Positions 47,818 through 59,923 of a stretch of DNA of 64,000 nt are shown here, one piece after another. A model generated the notes under the pieces. The model did no database searches and had not been told where the DNA came from. It saw only the letters and a list, made by a program, of their open reading frames with translations. The position numbers and the translations under genes were made by a program. Each line of letters opens with the position of its first letter. The first letter of the stretch is position 1. Source of the DNA: Coprinopsis marcescibilis. Lineage: Eukaryota; Basidiomycota; Agaricomycetes; Agaricales; Psathyrellaceae. The stretch lies in contig ML210256.1 in the NCBI GenBank assembly GCA_004369085.1, positions 1-64,000 on the forward strand, given 5' to 3'.

Positions 47818-48927
47818 TCAGCTTCTTGAAATTGCAGCGACCCAATACCTTTTCCAAACCTCCGGATCGGTCATGTCCTCCGCAACAGAGTTGGCCAGCT
47901 CCAATCGCTTATCCTGGCACTGGGGTCCGAACAACTGATTCGCCAATTGGTCCAGCGGCAAATGTGGCTTGTCCTCTATCGCACCCGGAAGGACGTTTTG
48001 CTCAGCACCGCACGTTTCAAGGATAACATGTTCTATAGAATGAGGTAGTCGGGGCGGTGGGAAGTGTTCAGCACTAGGTTCTTTCGGTGAGTATGGTTCT
48101 CTATCCTGAAGCAATCGGACGACCCACACTAGATGAACCATCGGAACCCTCAGCACGCGAAGCGAAGGTGCCATGTCCGAAATCGATTCCCCAAGTAGCG
48201 TAGGGCGTAACTCAATATAACCGCCCAGGTGCAAACTCACGAGAGAGGGAAATTGTGACAGCGCCCTGTCGTCTGTCTCTGGCTCTATCTCGTCGTCTCC
48301 GTACAGCCTACGAACCAACGACAACTGTCGTAACGCGGGAAGGGGTGGAATGAGCTCTTCAATTAACCTGCCTTCGACGGACACCCAGTACAGGGAGAGG
48401 ATCTGCAGGGTCGGGGCGACCGTGGTGAGGAGGGAGAATAGGACGTCTGTTACTTGATTGTCCACCTCTTCCAGCTCCTGGCGAAGCTTAGAAGGTGTTT
48501 GCTCGCCCATGATAACATCCCCGTCGTCGATGTTGATGGATTCCTGTTCCTCCATCAGCAATCCTTCCCACTCCTCGGCCGTCACCTTATCCTCAGAGCT
48601 CTCATCAGTGTCCTCACTTCCTAGCGACCCTTCCGACGAATCATCGCTGTAATCCTCATCGCCTTCGTCGTCAGAAACGTCGAGGAATGCGTGCGGACAG
48701 TGGACAAAAAGATACTTCACCACTCTATGCTCCTTTGGAAGACGCGATAGAATGATGTTCAAAGTGGCCAGGCGTCTAGACCGGGAGATGGCGATAGATT
48801 GGTATTTGAAGGGCTTTGAGACGTTGTGGAAAAAGCGCGAGGTCATGGACAGCGATCGTCCGGTCGTCCCATCGTCTGTGCAGGCAAGGGCGCAGATTTG
48901 GAGCCACAGTTCAGTTGGGACTTCCAT
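47818..48927 (-). CDS. F-box protein, intronless
   Basis: Single-exon frame of 369 residues. The N-terminus (VPTELWLQICALACTDDG, then SLSMTSRFFHNVSKPFKY) is an F-box-like segment, expected to bind Skp1 in an SCF ubiquitin ligase. A strongly acidic low-complexity stretch follows (DDEGDEDYSDDSSEGSLGS and neighbours, about residues 85-115). The remainder has leucine-rich patterns typical of the many fungal F-box proteins. It is not a close copy of the F-box protein at 367-2085. Targets are unknown. Like that gene it is intronless, unlike most neighbours. Confidence 0.8.
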   Translation of the reverse strand: MEVPTELWLQICALACTDDGTTGRSLSMTSRFFHNVSKPFKYQSIAISRSRRLATLNIILSRLPKEHRVVKYLFVHCPHAFLDVSDDEGDEDYSDDSSEGSLGSEDTDESSEDKVTAEEWEGLLMEEQESINIDDGDVIMGEQTPSKLRQELEEVDNQVTDVLFSLLTTVAPTLQILSLYWVSVEGRLIEELIPPLPALRQLSLVRRLYGDDEIEPETDDRALSQFPSLVSLHLGGYIELRPTLLGESISDMAPSLRVLRVPMVHLVWVVRLLQDREPYSPKEPSAEHFPPPRLPHSIEHVILETCGAEQNVLPGAIEDKPHLPLDQLANQLFGPQCQDKRLELANSVAEDMTDPEVWKRYWVAAISRS

Positions 48928-49628
48928 CGTCGAGGTTGGAGAGATGAGAAGTTAATCGATCTTTGGATAAATATATGGTTCTGTGCGTGTGTGCGTAATA
49001 CCCTGTACCCTCCTGTACCCCGTGTCTCTTTCACCGGGAAAGAGCAGGATTACGGGGCAAAGAAAGTTTTGACGGGTGGCGGATGGATCACACGCGCCAT
49101 TATTTGTCAATGAAACCCAGGATAGGCTCCGCTGAAAGAAGAATGTATATTCCTGGGCCTCAAGGCGTACGTTTCGGCCAACCATTTTGGAATCGCCAAA
49201 CATGCATAGATCTTCAATTTACAATGTGGACTTATCAGAAGGCTGGCATCATGATATCTGGATTGGCAGGCTAAGTATGACCGCGTAAAGACAAAAAGAA
49301 AGACAAACAAAGCTGGGGAAAAGCCACCGATTCCTGGTGTTCTTTGAAGCGGCCAACTGGGGGCTAAGCAACACATCATGCCCAGAGATACTCTGGCGGT
49401 AATTCGCGGTATGTAACGCGAGGTAAAGAATTCAAATCCGAAGCCGTTTGCAAACGTGAACTCCGTTACATGATAAGTGTGTGATCCGATATCTTTCTCC
49501 ATCGATGGGGAATCAAGTTGTGAGACAAAGGATTGTGCGGGCCGGGTATTAAGCACCGAGCTGTAGGACACATCACGATGACATACTGCTCCCTGTGTGA
49601 TATCATGGCGGCTTGGCCAAACATGTGG
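48928..49628. other. intergenic, F-box to J-protein
   Basis: About 700 bp, containing the F-box gene promoter and the J-protein 3' flank. Overlapping small frames only. Confidence 0.4.
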
Positions 49629-50546
49629 CTAGGGCGATGGAACGTCGGGATCCTTCGGTTTTCCGTCGATACCAGTCGATTTGTGCATGTCTTGGACCCG
49701 CTTTCTAATCTCCAATCGCCTCTCATCTCCGAATTCGCGAGCTTCCTGCCTAGCCTGCGAAAGATTGACCACAGCAGCTTTGTGAGTCTTCTCCAGTTGG
49801 AACGGGAAAAGAACGAAGCTAGGGTAGAGTCCCAAAACGAGTGCCTTGTGAAGGAACCCTTCGTCAGCACAGAGATCCAAAGAAGCGGTAAAACTCTCAC
49901 TAAAACGCCGAGGGCAAGGAGTGACCGCTCCTTGATCCCGTCTTCCCGATAATCGTCGTGTTTACGAGCTCTTGGATCTCCGAACCCATCATACCAATGG
50001 GTTTCGCCTTCAGCAGCTTTTTGAGCGCGCCGCTTTCTGGCCAGCTCATGGAGATGCTCATCAAAATTCGATTTCCCGGGATTGAACCCATATTGATTGG
50101 CTCCAGGCAGATGAGATGACGTCCTCCCCCTTAAGAAGTCGTAGGAGGCCACGATCGATTGAAAACGAAGGTGTGCCACCTCTGGTGCTAGAGGACGACA
50201 GTGGTGCGAGTCTGGATGGTGACAGCGAACCAGCTCGTAATCTGTGGCAGCAATGTAAGTGTCGTCTCTGAGTTTCAGAAATAACAGCGTATATACAACG
50301 GGCCTTTATTTGACTCTGGGATGAACCCCCCGGCAGATGGAATATTTGGTGGGCAGTGGGGTTCGGGTGAGTCGGGTAGGGGTATGGGACCTCTGGGGGC
50401 GTAGGCTTAGCCGAATCCCCTACCACAGTCGCATAGGGTCGCTTATTCGTGCTGTGTACCCTCTGATTCGGTGACCGAAGACGACGGCCGCCTATTGTCA
50501 ATCCCGCGTTCCTGCCTGCACATCGTGAATCGTGTGGTAGGCGCAT
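49629..50546 (-). CDS. mitochondrial J-domain protein
   Basis: Three exons, 50546-50297, 50241-49901 and 49844-49629, total 268 residues with frame preserved. The N-terminus is Arg/Ser-rich and ends RPYATV, a good mitochondrial presequence. The J-domain follows (TAHQIFHLPGGSSQSQIKAR, then YYELVRCHHPDS across the first intron), with the HPD tripeptide that stimulates Hsp70, and helix IV (AHLRFQSIVASYDFLRG). Next are a charged linker, a hydrophobic segment across intron 2 (SLLALGVLALVLGLYPSFVL) likely to be a membrane span, and a basic coiled tail (LSQARQEAREFGDERRLEIR). No Gly/Phe or zinc-finger domain is present, so it is class III. It probably recruits mtHsp70 at the inner membrane; the specific client is unknown. 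Confidence 0.85.
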
Positions 50547-51454
50547 GGCATCCCCTGCCGAAAAAGGTACCACCTCCCTCAAGCCCCCATATGTTCGAAA
50601 AAGAGTCTTTGGGCAAAGGGAATGCCCAACACAATCGACAAAGCGGCCTCCGCTGGTAGATGCCAGAAATGACATGGCTCCTGGTGGTGATCGAAAAAAG
50701 GGTCAGCGATTAGCACCCTAAACGCAGGTTCTCACTTACTGGGACAGTATTGGAGTACACTCTGAATCTATTCAGAGATATAGGAGGATTCTTCCATGAA
50801 AAGGTGTCTCCTAACGCTGTTATCTGTCCGTTGGCCCAACGTCACGGTGTCTGATATTGTGGTTCACGCTGTGTGACTCGGCGCCGGACGGATCGGAATA
50901 ATGGTTTGGTTATGTAACTTCACTGCCACACCGCACCGAAGGCCTGAAGCCCCTTTTAGCGCCCATCGGCTTGGCGACACCCGTCGATAATGAAGGAAGC
51001 GGGGCGCGGGGTACGTTGAGAATACCGGCTATACGAGCCGCCCATGTTTGACGGAATTGTGGTTTACCCAGAACACAGGCACATTCGTCATTGAGGTTAA
51101 ACGGTTTAACGTTCCCCATGTTTAGGCTATTTTAGCGATGCGAGGGTATCCGAGCATATCTGCCATAATAAATACTAGATTACATTGAGAAAAGCGCCAG
51201 GCCCCCACCGAGTAACCGGTACAGCGAAGTGGTACGCCCTGCGCTTTTTCGGTAATTACATAAAATCTATCAGTGAGTGACTAAAGATAGATTGCCTTCC
51301 TGAGGAATCTGGTTGTGACCTGCTCCCGGTGCCATTCTACGCGGGGAAGAAAACAAGGAATTGCCGTCAGTCTCCAGATCCAAGAACCTCGGCGCATCAC
51401 TCACTCAAATATACCTCGACCTAATTCTCCTCATTTTCGGATTGGATCGGATTT
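50547..51454. other. intergenic, J-protein to membrane protein
   Basis: About 900 bp. A 69-codon minus-strand frame (51119-50910) has no motif and I do not count it as a gene. Nothing else was seen. Confidence 0.4.
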
Positions 51455-52164
51455 TTAGTAGTTGTCGTAGTGTTGAATGGGCGCAGACTGAGTATAATTC
51501 TCAGCATTATGATGAGTGATTATAGACAGAGAGGATGACTTACCTTGGGAGCTTCTGTGACACCCCACTCAATCTCTGACCTGAGATCTTCGTCTGCTGC
51601 GACCAATCGTGTCCTCCCAACGTAAGAGACTGCGAATGCCGACGCCAAGACCAACGCTTCCACTCCAATGCACGCAGTTTGCCCAATCTGCACCTTCATA
51701 TTCCAGGGGTATGTCACACTGGGGTCGCGTTCCGCCGGATGTGTGCTCTTGGCCCCTCCTTTCATTGTGATGTCGACCATAATTATGAAGGCAATGATGT
51801 GCGCCAAGGCGAGGACCATCTGTAGACATATTGTGAAGATGCAATGTGAGATGGGAATAGGCTCTGTCGATTCCCATCGGAAAGTCCCTGATTTGGGAGT
51901 GGACTCAGGCTGGTTTATAGGAAGGGTGACTGCGATTGCTGCTGGATTTCCGGATGATCTGGCTGAGCGCATTCGCTCGCGAAGCCTCAGGCCGATGAAA
52001 ACCATGCAGTATACTGTTGTCACAATGGACACTCCTCCATTAAACCATCTTGAGGAAAGTCCAAAGTTGAAAATGGATAGAATGAAGATTGGGAAGCAGA
52101 GGACAAGGGCGGCGACGGTCAGGTAAAGCACTGAGGAGACCAGCTTCTGTGATTGTTTCTCCAT
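51455..52164 (-). CDS. four-span membrane protein of unknown function
   Basis: Two exons, 52164-51544 and 51487-51455, total 217 residues; the second exon encodes only the last residues (SAPIQHYDNY). Four hydrophobic spans are visible: VLYLTVAALVLCFPIFILS; VSIVTTVYCMVFIGLRL; CIFTICLQMVLALAHIIAF; and IGVEALVLASAFAVSYVG. Between spans 2 and 3 is a polar loop, and the C-terminus is cytosolic-looking and acidic. The layout resembles fungal MARVEL-like four-span proteins, but no diagnostic motif is present, so I do not assign a family. The GTAAGT donor at 51543 and CAG acceptor support the short last exon. Confidence 0.75.
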
Positions 52165-52950
52165 TGTAGTTTTGAGGTGTAGTGAAGTCGGCTTATCCGG
52201 CAAAAAAAATAGCACAGAGAGTTCAAAAAACGAAAGGGTAGAACGAAAAAGGAGAGTTGGGGTGAGAAACAAGGTGTCTCTGAAAGAAAGCGGCGCAGGA
52301 TACAGCCATTTTCTTTATATCTGTCGAGTGGCACTTGCATCATGACATTCGTTATGCGACCGAATACTTGATGCCATCCGACCGATCAGGAAGCTGGCAA
52401 CGGCTTAAACAAGGTCAATCCACGTTCGATTGGGAGCTCACCGTTATACTGGTACGTCTGCCTTTTTGTGGTTGCGATAACCAATCGCATCGCCCTCCTC
52501 GAGCGTTCATCCATGGCAATTCCATAGACCGTTGCAATTCACAACTGAATGCCTCCGCTTTATTGTGATTGTGCCGTAAATTATCCGTTGATATCATTTA
52601 CTCGCCTGTGTCAAAATAGTCGGCAGTGTAAATACCATTACACTGGGACAGAAACCTTTGCAGTGCAAGCCCAATGTATTCGGGAATCGTAGGAACGCCT
52701 AGTACACACGAGACCAATGTGCACTTCTCATCAGAAGAGCCTGATTGTTCACGTATATGTATCAACCCGTCGCGAATAGGACTACAAGAACACGCCTTTC
52801 GATATGCTCAACCATGTCCACTTTGATTACAACTTAAGGAGCCCTATGTCCCCATCGATGCCAAGCCCGTCCTCCAATTAGGTTGCATTCGTTGGAACTC
52901 CTACATGACATATGTTGACTAACTTTATGCATTGCGCCTCGGAATTGTTC
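52165..52950. other. intergenic region, membrane protein 5' side
   Basis: About 790 bp with the membrane-protein promoter and the cytidine deaminase 3' flank. No feature was recognised. Confidence 0.4.
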
Positions 52951-53736
<786 letters not shown>

Positions 53737-54342
53737 CTGGAGAGCAGGAAGCGACAAGGATCAAGGGAAGAGTTGTTCAAGATAAAATGGAGCCTTATCG
53801 CGGTGAATGCCAGAATTCAGATATGTGATGGGGATCCCATGTGCTGCAAGAATGGCATGGGGTAGGCGCCCGCGCGTTGCCGAGGTAGCACGTGGCTTAC
53901 CCCGTCACCTGGGCAAAATACAGAACTCTGTTAAACATGGCCTAAACAAACAATAGTATTGTACCGCAGCAGTGGGAACGTCAAGCAGACAATCCCCTCG
54001 CCTTTTACTAGGGGATTCCGTGACGCTCCCACATCTCAATGCTGCATTACAATCTTTGGAACCAATCTCCTCAATGGAGTCGCTTGCGTTTGACTCGCAG
54101 CAAAGCCTTCTTTATTGCTTCGTCGACTGACTGACTCACTTTTTGTATTTCAAGGTCGAGACTCGATTGCTTCGTCAAATCATTCATTTTTTTGGATGGC
54201 GTCAATGTCATCTACGCTGGTGCTCACATTCCTTGTAATTTTTTCTTTCTTTTCGAAGAAACGAGGTGAGAGGGTAAAATTATACATTAGTGCGTAAATA
54301 TCAGTATATCTACATGGGATGTCTAGTAATGGGTGTGTCGCA
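53737..54342. other. intergenic, deaminase to squalene epoxidase
   Basis: About 600 bp between same-strand genes. No gene or repeat recognised. Confidence 0.4.
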
Positions 54343-56071
54343 TTATAATAGTGCCTGAGCTTGGAAGTATACAGCAGGAACGAATAGCGACAACAATAGA
54401 AAGGGTATAACTGCGAGTAGGAATATCTTGTTTTTCCGCTTAGTATCAGAAGGTGACCACCAACGAATCTCTGCCCAAAGCTGAGGACCGAAGACGATGC
54501 ATGCTGTCCAGAACACTCGGATAGCCTTGATGGTAAGTGCGGGGTATTGGTATAGTCTGGGCGTAGCGTAAAGCTGTTTGGCGTTGCCCTTTGTCTCGGA
54601 AGACGATGCAATGGGGTACGGGTGTGTGAACATGATCCAAATGGAATAGAAGGCGACTGCGAAAAAGTGGTTGAAGAGGAGAACGGGTGATGGTGCGATG
54701 CTGTCAACGGTCTGGTTAGTAAACGCCAATCGACAATTCAGACGCGGAGACTAACCCTGAAAGCAACGAGACCGGGCCGTTAACGCATTCGCCACCTCGC
54801 TCAAAGTACTTGAAGCATCCCGTTCTAAGGACAGCTAGGTTCTCGTCTAGGAGTTTGTTAGCTCAGACTGAAACAGAGAACCGGAGCTGACGAACCATCG
54901 GCACCAAACAGGTCATAAAGCGCAAAACTGAGGATATTGACTGTGGAAGCCAGGGGTTTTCGACTCCAGTGCCAGGTATTCAAGGCTTTGTTGACGCGAT
55001 CTACGTTGGAGAAATCGGGTATGCTTCCAAGGACATCTCGCAAGGACACCACATCGCTCAGGGCGACAGTCATCCCTCCACCTGTCAGTGGATGGCGCAT
55101 GTTCCAAGCATCGCCTAGCAGGATGACGCCATCCTTGCAGCTGGGCCCATTTTGTTCGATTGAGGGGAGGAAGGAGTTGGGCATGCGGCGGAGCCGGTCT
55201 TTTGAGAAGGCTTTTTCGATGGCGGAATGAAGTGATGATGGGAGCTGGGGGACGACATTTTTGAGGATGTGGCCCTAGATTGGCGTTGAGCGGGCATGAA
55301 TAGAGACATTCCTTGAAGACATACCTTGAGGTCATCAGGCAAAGGGTTCTTCACGTCCACCAATATACGGGTATCACGTTTTCCAATCTGGTAGAGGAGA
55401 ACTGGCCCAGAGTTTTTGACAAGAGCAACATTTCCATGTTGAGGGATTGGGAGAACAACGTCCTCGAGAATAGTGCCAACAAAGTGACTCTTCGTCACCG
55501 GCTTAAAGCCTGACTCGCCCATGACAGTATTCCGGAAGTTTGAGAAGCAACCATCCGCGACTATGACCAGCGACGCGCGGTACTGCACCTTCTCCGTCCG
55601 CTCGCTGCCCCCGACCTTCTGCGAAGCTGTAACACCAACGATTCTTCGAGGGTTTCCTTCCGCCTGGATGAGGTCGGTGACAGTCGCCTCGATCACGTCC
55701 ACCCCTTTTGCTCCAGTCGCTGCTGCCCGTAGAGACTGGATGAAACGACCATGGTGGAAGCTCCTGCCTTCATACCCTGAAGGATATGGAATGTGAACCG
55801 ATTGTCCCTCCTTGATCACACAGTATCCCTTGACCGGGATTGCGTCAATGCCCTCCAACGTGGATTCCAAGCCGAGCCGCTTCAAGGCGATGACGCCACC
55901 AGGTTGCAATAGCTCGCCAACGATACGGTCTGGTTCTTCCAGCGACCGTTCGAGAAGTGCTATGCGAAGAGGACTTCGATGTGTGAGTGTCGATAGTCCT
56001 TGTGCGAGTGCAGAGCCAGCAATACCAGCCCCGACAATCACGACATCATATTGGTTGTCCTGGGTCGACAT
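54343..56071 (-). CDS. ERG1: squalene epoxidase (squalene monooxygenase)
   Basis: Minus-strand gene of about four exons starting MSTQDNQYDVVIVGAGIAGS (56071). The FAD-binding GxGxxG motif is at the N-terminus, the second FAD motif is DGCFSNFR, and the conserved GDAWNMRHPLTGGGMTVALS segment with its Gly-rich loop follows. The C-terminus is hydrophobic (IFLLAVIPFLLLSLFVPAVY), giving an ER membrane anchor, and ends QAQALL at 54343. It converts squalene to 2,3-oxidosqualene with O2, FAD and P450 reductase, the first oxygenation of ergosterol and triterpenoid synthesis and the target of allylamine antifungals. The N-terminus lacks the extra membrane span of vertebrate enzymes, as in other fungi. 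Reading frame is intact. A GTC repeat of about 30 bp lies just upstream of the start (56082-56113). Confidence 0.93.
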
Positions 56072-56535
56072 TATCGTGAATTTGTCGTCGTCGTCGTCGG
56101 TGTCGTCGCGGTCGTGTGGCGGGTAGGGAATAGGCCTTGGATATCAGTGGGTATCGTTCAGGACCCTGGGTCGTGACTTTTTGTTCGTTGCGGAGACATT
56201 TGCAGGTCGCAAGTCGTCCCATTTCGCTCTTCCCCATTTGGAAGTCAGATCACGGCAGCAAGTGGCTGGATTCCGCTGGATTTCACGCATTTGTCCTGGC
56301 TCGGTCGCGCCTCCTCTGGATTCAAGTTGTGATTCTACATATTCAGGAATCTAAAATGGCCTGACATTGCATTTATGGTGAAAAGTCAAGCGTTCTGCCT
56401 GTTGATGGGTTCAGATTTCGGGTATTTAAGTTGTTGCAGAGTTAAAAGTAAGTATTGTGGTACATATACATTTCATCTTTTCGCTCTTCCGTCCATCCGC
56501 TCAGAGCGCTCTTTTGGTAAGAGCTGGCTCTGGGC

Positions 56536-57085
56536 TCATAAGTCCTCCAGATCTTTCTTGTGATGCTCCAAAAGCATTTGAAATTTCTAAATGGCAACTC
56601 ATTAGGATAAATAAACTCAACGGCAAGCTCATAGCGCGAGGGTACGTACACTGTCGCGAACAGATGTTGGTGTAATCATCAGATTTGTTGGTCCATTTAT
56701 CTCTTTTTTGAGGTCATCAATCAGGCCTTCTGGGAGTTGGCTGTAGTTAACGTAGTCGTATACGTGCTCTGAGCATGTGACACAATAGCTTACCCCTCGA
56801 GAGTATGTCCATTTTTCCGAAAAGAGACGACAAGGGTCAACGGTTCGACAAGGAAGTCTGGGATAGGAGCTTCCAGTCGTACACATACTACACAAAGAAA
56901 TGATGCAACATACCCACTGCGTAACCATCTGGGATCTTCCCCGACTCCTTGACACTTTCGGGCACAGGGACCTTTTTGACACTGTCTTCCCCGTCCAGCA
57001 CAAACATCATGTCTGTCCTTGTCGCGGCGACAGTTTCGTAGCCCGGATCGATGAAGGTCTCTCGAGTAATGGGCTTGTTTGACAT
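56536..57085 (-). CDS. small conserved-looking protein of unknown function
   Basis: Four exons reconstructed on the minus strand give about 126 residues: MSNKPITRETFIDPGYETVA at the start (57085), then joined exons reading PDGYAVDFLVEPLTLVVSFR, NGHTLEGQLPEGLIDDLKK and SVRDSKFQMLLEHHKKDLED, stop at 56536. All junctions keep the frame with GT..AG introns of ordinary size, which supports a real gene. A basic Leu-rich stretch upstream of the ATG is in frame but has no ATG of its own, so a longer mitochondrial form would need a non-ATG start. I do not recognise the family and see no membrane span or catalytic motif. Confidence 0.6.
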
Positions 57086-57570
57086 GGTATATAATGAGCG
57101 GGATACGAGCCTTCTGAATGGGAGTAGCCGAAGAATGGCGGACAAAGTCGTGGGTCGTGGCCGGTGAAGTAGATGGTTGGACCGCTGGTGCGCTGGGCCA
57201 AAAGGGGGTTGCGATGGTGGAGGTTCAACAGAGTGTCTGTTGCGCTTTTACAGCTCCGTTTATATTGACCGTTGAGCGCTGAATTATTGCACAGCGTTGT
57301 GGCTTCAGCTAATCAGGATAATATATCACATTGACAACTATCTCCAGTGTAATCTAGCCGCATTGGATTCAGACCATCGGACTGTCAGACTCATAGCCGC
57401 CTCCGAAAGGTGCACCAGAGAAATCGTTTGGTACTACATATTGTTAGCCCCTTCACTCTGCAATAACTCTTGTGGGCGCTATGTAGCTCATCAAAACCGC
57501 CGAGTTCCGAGTATTTGAGCATCCACACACACAAACCGTCAAGTGACCTCGAACCTGATTGTACTCGATC

Positions 57571-57714
57571 CAAGCTAGTCAAAACAAGGCTGGGAACTTG
57601 AAAACATGTACAAGCTTCGAAATCATTCAAAAGGGTGGATCCAGAATGACGAGTCCTCACACTAGTCGGAACTGCACTAGGGTACCATTGTAGCTGGTCC
57701 CCTCGTTCTGTATC
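57571..57714 (+). repeat. duplicated upstream module, copy 1
   Basis: This block shares most of its length with 58622-58775. Shared parts include CAAGCTAGTCAAAACAAG at the left end, ACTAGTCGGAACTG (57661-57674), TAGGGTACCATTG and GCTGGTCCCCTCG (57693-57705). The two blocks sit at the same distance from their genes (about 220-230 bp). They were probably duplicated with the genes and may carry promoter or upstream activating sites. Confidence 0.75.
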
Positions 57715-57906
57715 GTCTCCTACCCTCGGTACTAGCTTCAGCTCAACCAATATCAATCGTTCCAGTCATCTATACCGACTAGCAACCACTCCGGCGTGCC
57801 ATATCTGGGCAGATCCTAGTGTATTTGAGTCGGGATTCATCGCCAAGCACATTGCAGTACGTCGGCCTTTCTGTCCTGGCCCTGTGGTGGGCGCTTAATT
57901 GGTACC

Positions 57907-57933
57907 ATGCAGCCAGCCGCTGCACCCATTTGA
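57907..57933 (+). other. upstream open frame before copy 1
   Basis: ATG to TGA, nine codons, ending four bases before the main ATG (57937). In a scanning model it could limit translation of copy 1. No match to it was found upstream of the other copies. Confidence 0.35.
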
Positions 57934-57936
57934 AGA

Positions 57937-58468
57937 ATGTCGACCCCTCTGGAAGAATTCTTTGCGCAGTACCCTAACTTTGACTACCATTCAGCCAGCC
58001 CTGCTACCTCCGAATTTCGTCGGCTTTCCAGAAGTCAAAAGTGGGGAGGCCAACACAACGAAGAACGAGAGGCTGCACATTCAGAATTCCGCACGGCGTT
58101 GGTGCGCCAGTTCAACCATCTCTACGGTACAGATGCCAATGACCTCGAGGCCTGGAAATATATATGCGAAATGGTGCGCATCGACCCCATCCCAAAAACA
58201 GTCAGCGCAGCAAAAAAGGTACGGCCATGCGATGAGACCATTTTAAACGACTTACCCTACCTTTTAGGCAATGAGGGATACACACGTTAACCTGATAGAC
58301 CTGATTGGAGCCCCCAACGGAGGGGATATGGAAATATTTGCCTCAGAAAAGGAATTGAGCGAGTACACCAGAGAGACAAGGAGGTTTTTTCCGAAAGAAG
58401 CCCTTGAAGCGGGTAACCTCCTAAAAAGTCTTCGTCGACAAATCTTTAGGCCCCGCGGCAGGTCTTGA
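57937..58468 (+). CDS. tandem family copy 1 (uncharacterised fungal domain)
   Basis: Exons 57937-58218 and 58268-58468, total 160 residues. The core pattern of the family is visible: MSTPLEEFFAQYPNFDYH; EFRRL; FRTALVRQFNHLYGTD; LEAWKYICEMVRIDPIP; then after the phase-0 intron THVNLIDLIG, a short variable loop, LSEYTRETRRFFP and a final LLKSLRRQIFRPR. It is soluble, with no signal peptide or membrane span, and the C-terminus is basic. I know this as a recurrent uncharacterised fungal domain and do not assign a function. It begins a six-copy head-to-tail array and shares its upstream module with copy 2. Confidence 0.85.
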
Positions 58469-58621
58469 AAGTAGTAGAGTATTAGGTAAATTAAATTGAG
58501 ATCTTATCAATGTCTCATGCAATGTATTTTGCGACGTCACAATGTTTTAATCAGTGACTTTTGTGGGTAAGGCTCCGCATCCGCCATAGCCCAGGATCGG
58601 GAACCTTATCTATGTCCGCAC

Positions 58622-58775
58622 CAAGCTAGTCAAAACAAGGCTGGGAGTATCATAACAAGCGCAATCTTTCGAAATGGTTAAAAGGAAGGGCGAAGGGAGG
58701 ATGGATCCCCCAACTAGTCGGAACTGTACTAGGGTACCATTGCCACTATTGTAGCTGGTCCCCTCGTTCTGCTTC
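58622..58775 (+). repeat. duplicated upstream module, copy 2
   Basis: Second instance of the block at 57571-57714. It has a 10-bp-scale insertion between TAGGGTACCATTG and GCTGGTCCCCTCG (58754-58766). ACTAGTCGGAACTG is at 58713-58726. A GCGCTTAATT element follows at 58925-58934, as upstream of copy 1, and TTATAAG at 58948-58954 may be a TATA box. Confidence 0.75.
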
Positions 58776-58982
58776 GCCTCTTCTCTCGGTTGCCTGTTCG
58801 CTAAACAATACAGAACCTTTCCATCATTGTCATCTCTTGTCCCCTATTCTCTGTATTGCATTATTGCTATCAGCGTGACACCGTTCGGTAGGTCGGCTAC
58901 CTCACCATTAGACCTCAGTTGGGAGCGCTTAATTCATCTCAAACCCTTATAAGCAGCAACATCCACCACCACTACATACAAG

Positions 58983-59574
58983 ATGACGCCCCTTGAAGAT
59001 TTCTTCTCCGAATACGACGATTTCGACTATCAACCTCGCCGCTCTGCAACGTCAGAGTTTCATAGACTCTGTCGCCACAAACAGTGGGGTCGGTACGATG
59101 CCGACCGTGATGAAGCCCACGAAAACTTCAAAAGTGCATTGGTAAGGGAGTTCAACCTGAACTATGGTACCGAAGCAAGCCTCGAGGGGTGGCAGGCACT
59201 ATGCGAAAGGTTGGGAGTTGATCCAATTCCTACCACGTTGAAAGCGGCGAGAGAGGTAAGCTATTGGTTCTGAGATAATTAGTTCGGTTCTCATCTAAAG
59301 TATGCAGGCGGTCAAAGCAACACACGTTAACCTCGTCGACTTGACCCAAGGCGCCGACGGGAGGGATGTGGTTATCTTCCCAACGGAAGTGGCCTTGAGC
59401 AACTACACGAAGGAGACTGGGAGGTTCTTCCCGAGGGACCACCTTGAGGCTGGTGATCTGTTGAGAAATTTGCTTCGCAGAATCATGAATCCACGCTCAG
59501 AGGGCGAGTACAATAGAACAGAGCTCAATGGTTCATATCGTCGCCCAAAGAAGAGGAATGCCGTTATAAATTGA
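58983..59574 (+). CDS. tandem family copy 2 (uncharacterised fungal domain)
   Basis: Exons 58983-59255 and 59308-59574, total 179 residues, with the intron at the same place and phase as copy 1. The core reads TPLEDFFSEYDDFDYQP; EFHRLCRHKQWGRYD; NFKSALVREFNLNYGTE; LEGWQALCERLGVDPIP; then THVNLVDLTQGADGRDVVIF; LSNYTKETGRFFP; LLRNLLRRIMNPR. The C-terminus is longer than copy 1 by about 20 basic residues (YRRPKKRNAVIN). Sequence is intact with good splice sites. It has diverged clearly from copy 1 outside the core, so the duplication is not recent even though the upstream block is well kept. Confidence 0.85.
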
Positions 59575-59850
59575 CTTTGATACAACACTTCTTTTATCAA
59601 CACCCGCTCTGTGTAATTACCTTCGATTTTTGCGCAGGTGGCTAAATGTACGGCTCGTGACTCATTTCGACTTCTTAGTACCTGGTGACCCTCCACGTTG
59701 AAAGAATCACTTAAACTCTTCTGGAACATAACGTCAAGTGATTGCCCTCGAATAGCTTATCGATCGCAGCAAAACAAGCACAACGTATCCATCGAAGCAT
59801 ATAAAGCTCAGAGTGGTTTTAAACGGAATCCCCGTCCTGTTTACTGTAGT

Positions 59851-59880
59851 AGGGCACCTGCTGGTTCCCTCGACCGTACT
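59851..59880 (+). repeat. partial upstream module before copy 3
   Basis: The block AGGGCACCTGCTGGTTCCCTCG resembles the TAGGGTACC/GCTGGTCCCCTCG part of the modules before copies 1 and 2, but lies only about 50 bp from the ATG of copy 3. A TATAAAG at 59800-59806 lies upstream of it. The left half (ACTAGTCGGAACTG) is not seen here. Confidence 0.5.
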
Positions 59881-59923
59881 CGCTGACTTGGGCGCCTATT
59901 CGCAAACTCAGACAAACACAGAC

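Larger units (their letters stand above)
57086..57936. other. upstream region of tandem-array copy 1
   Basis: No gene. It contains the duplicated upstream module (57571-57714), a GCGCTTAATT element (57891-57900) and a nine-codon upstream frame (57907-57933), each listed separately. Confidence 0.5.

Noticed and set aside
50910..51119. 69-codon minus-strand frame
   Set aside because: Short, no motif, no supporting signals.
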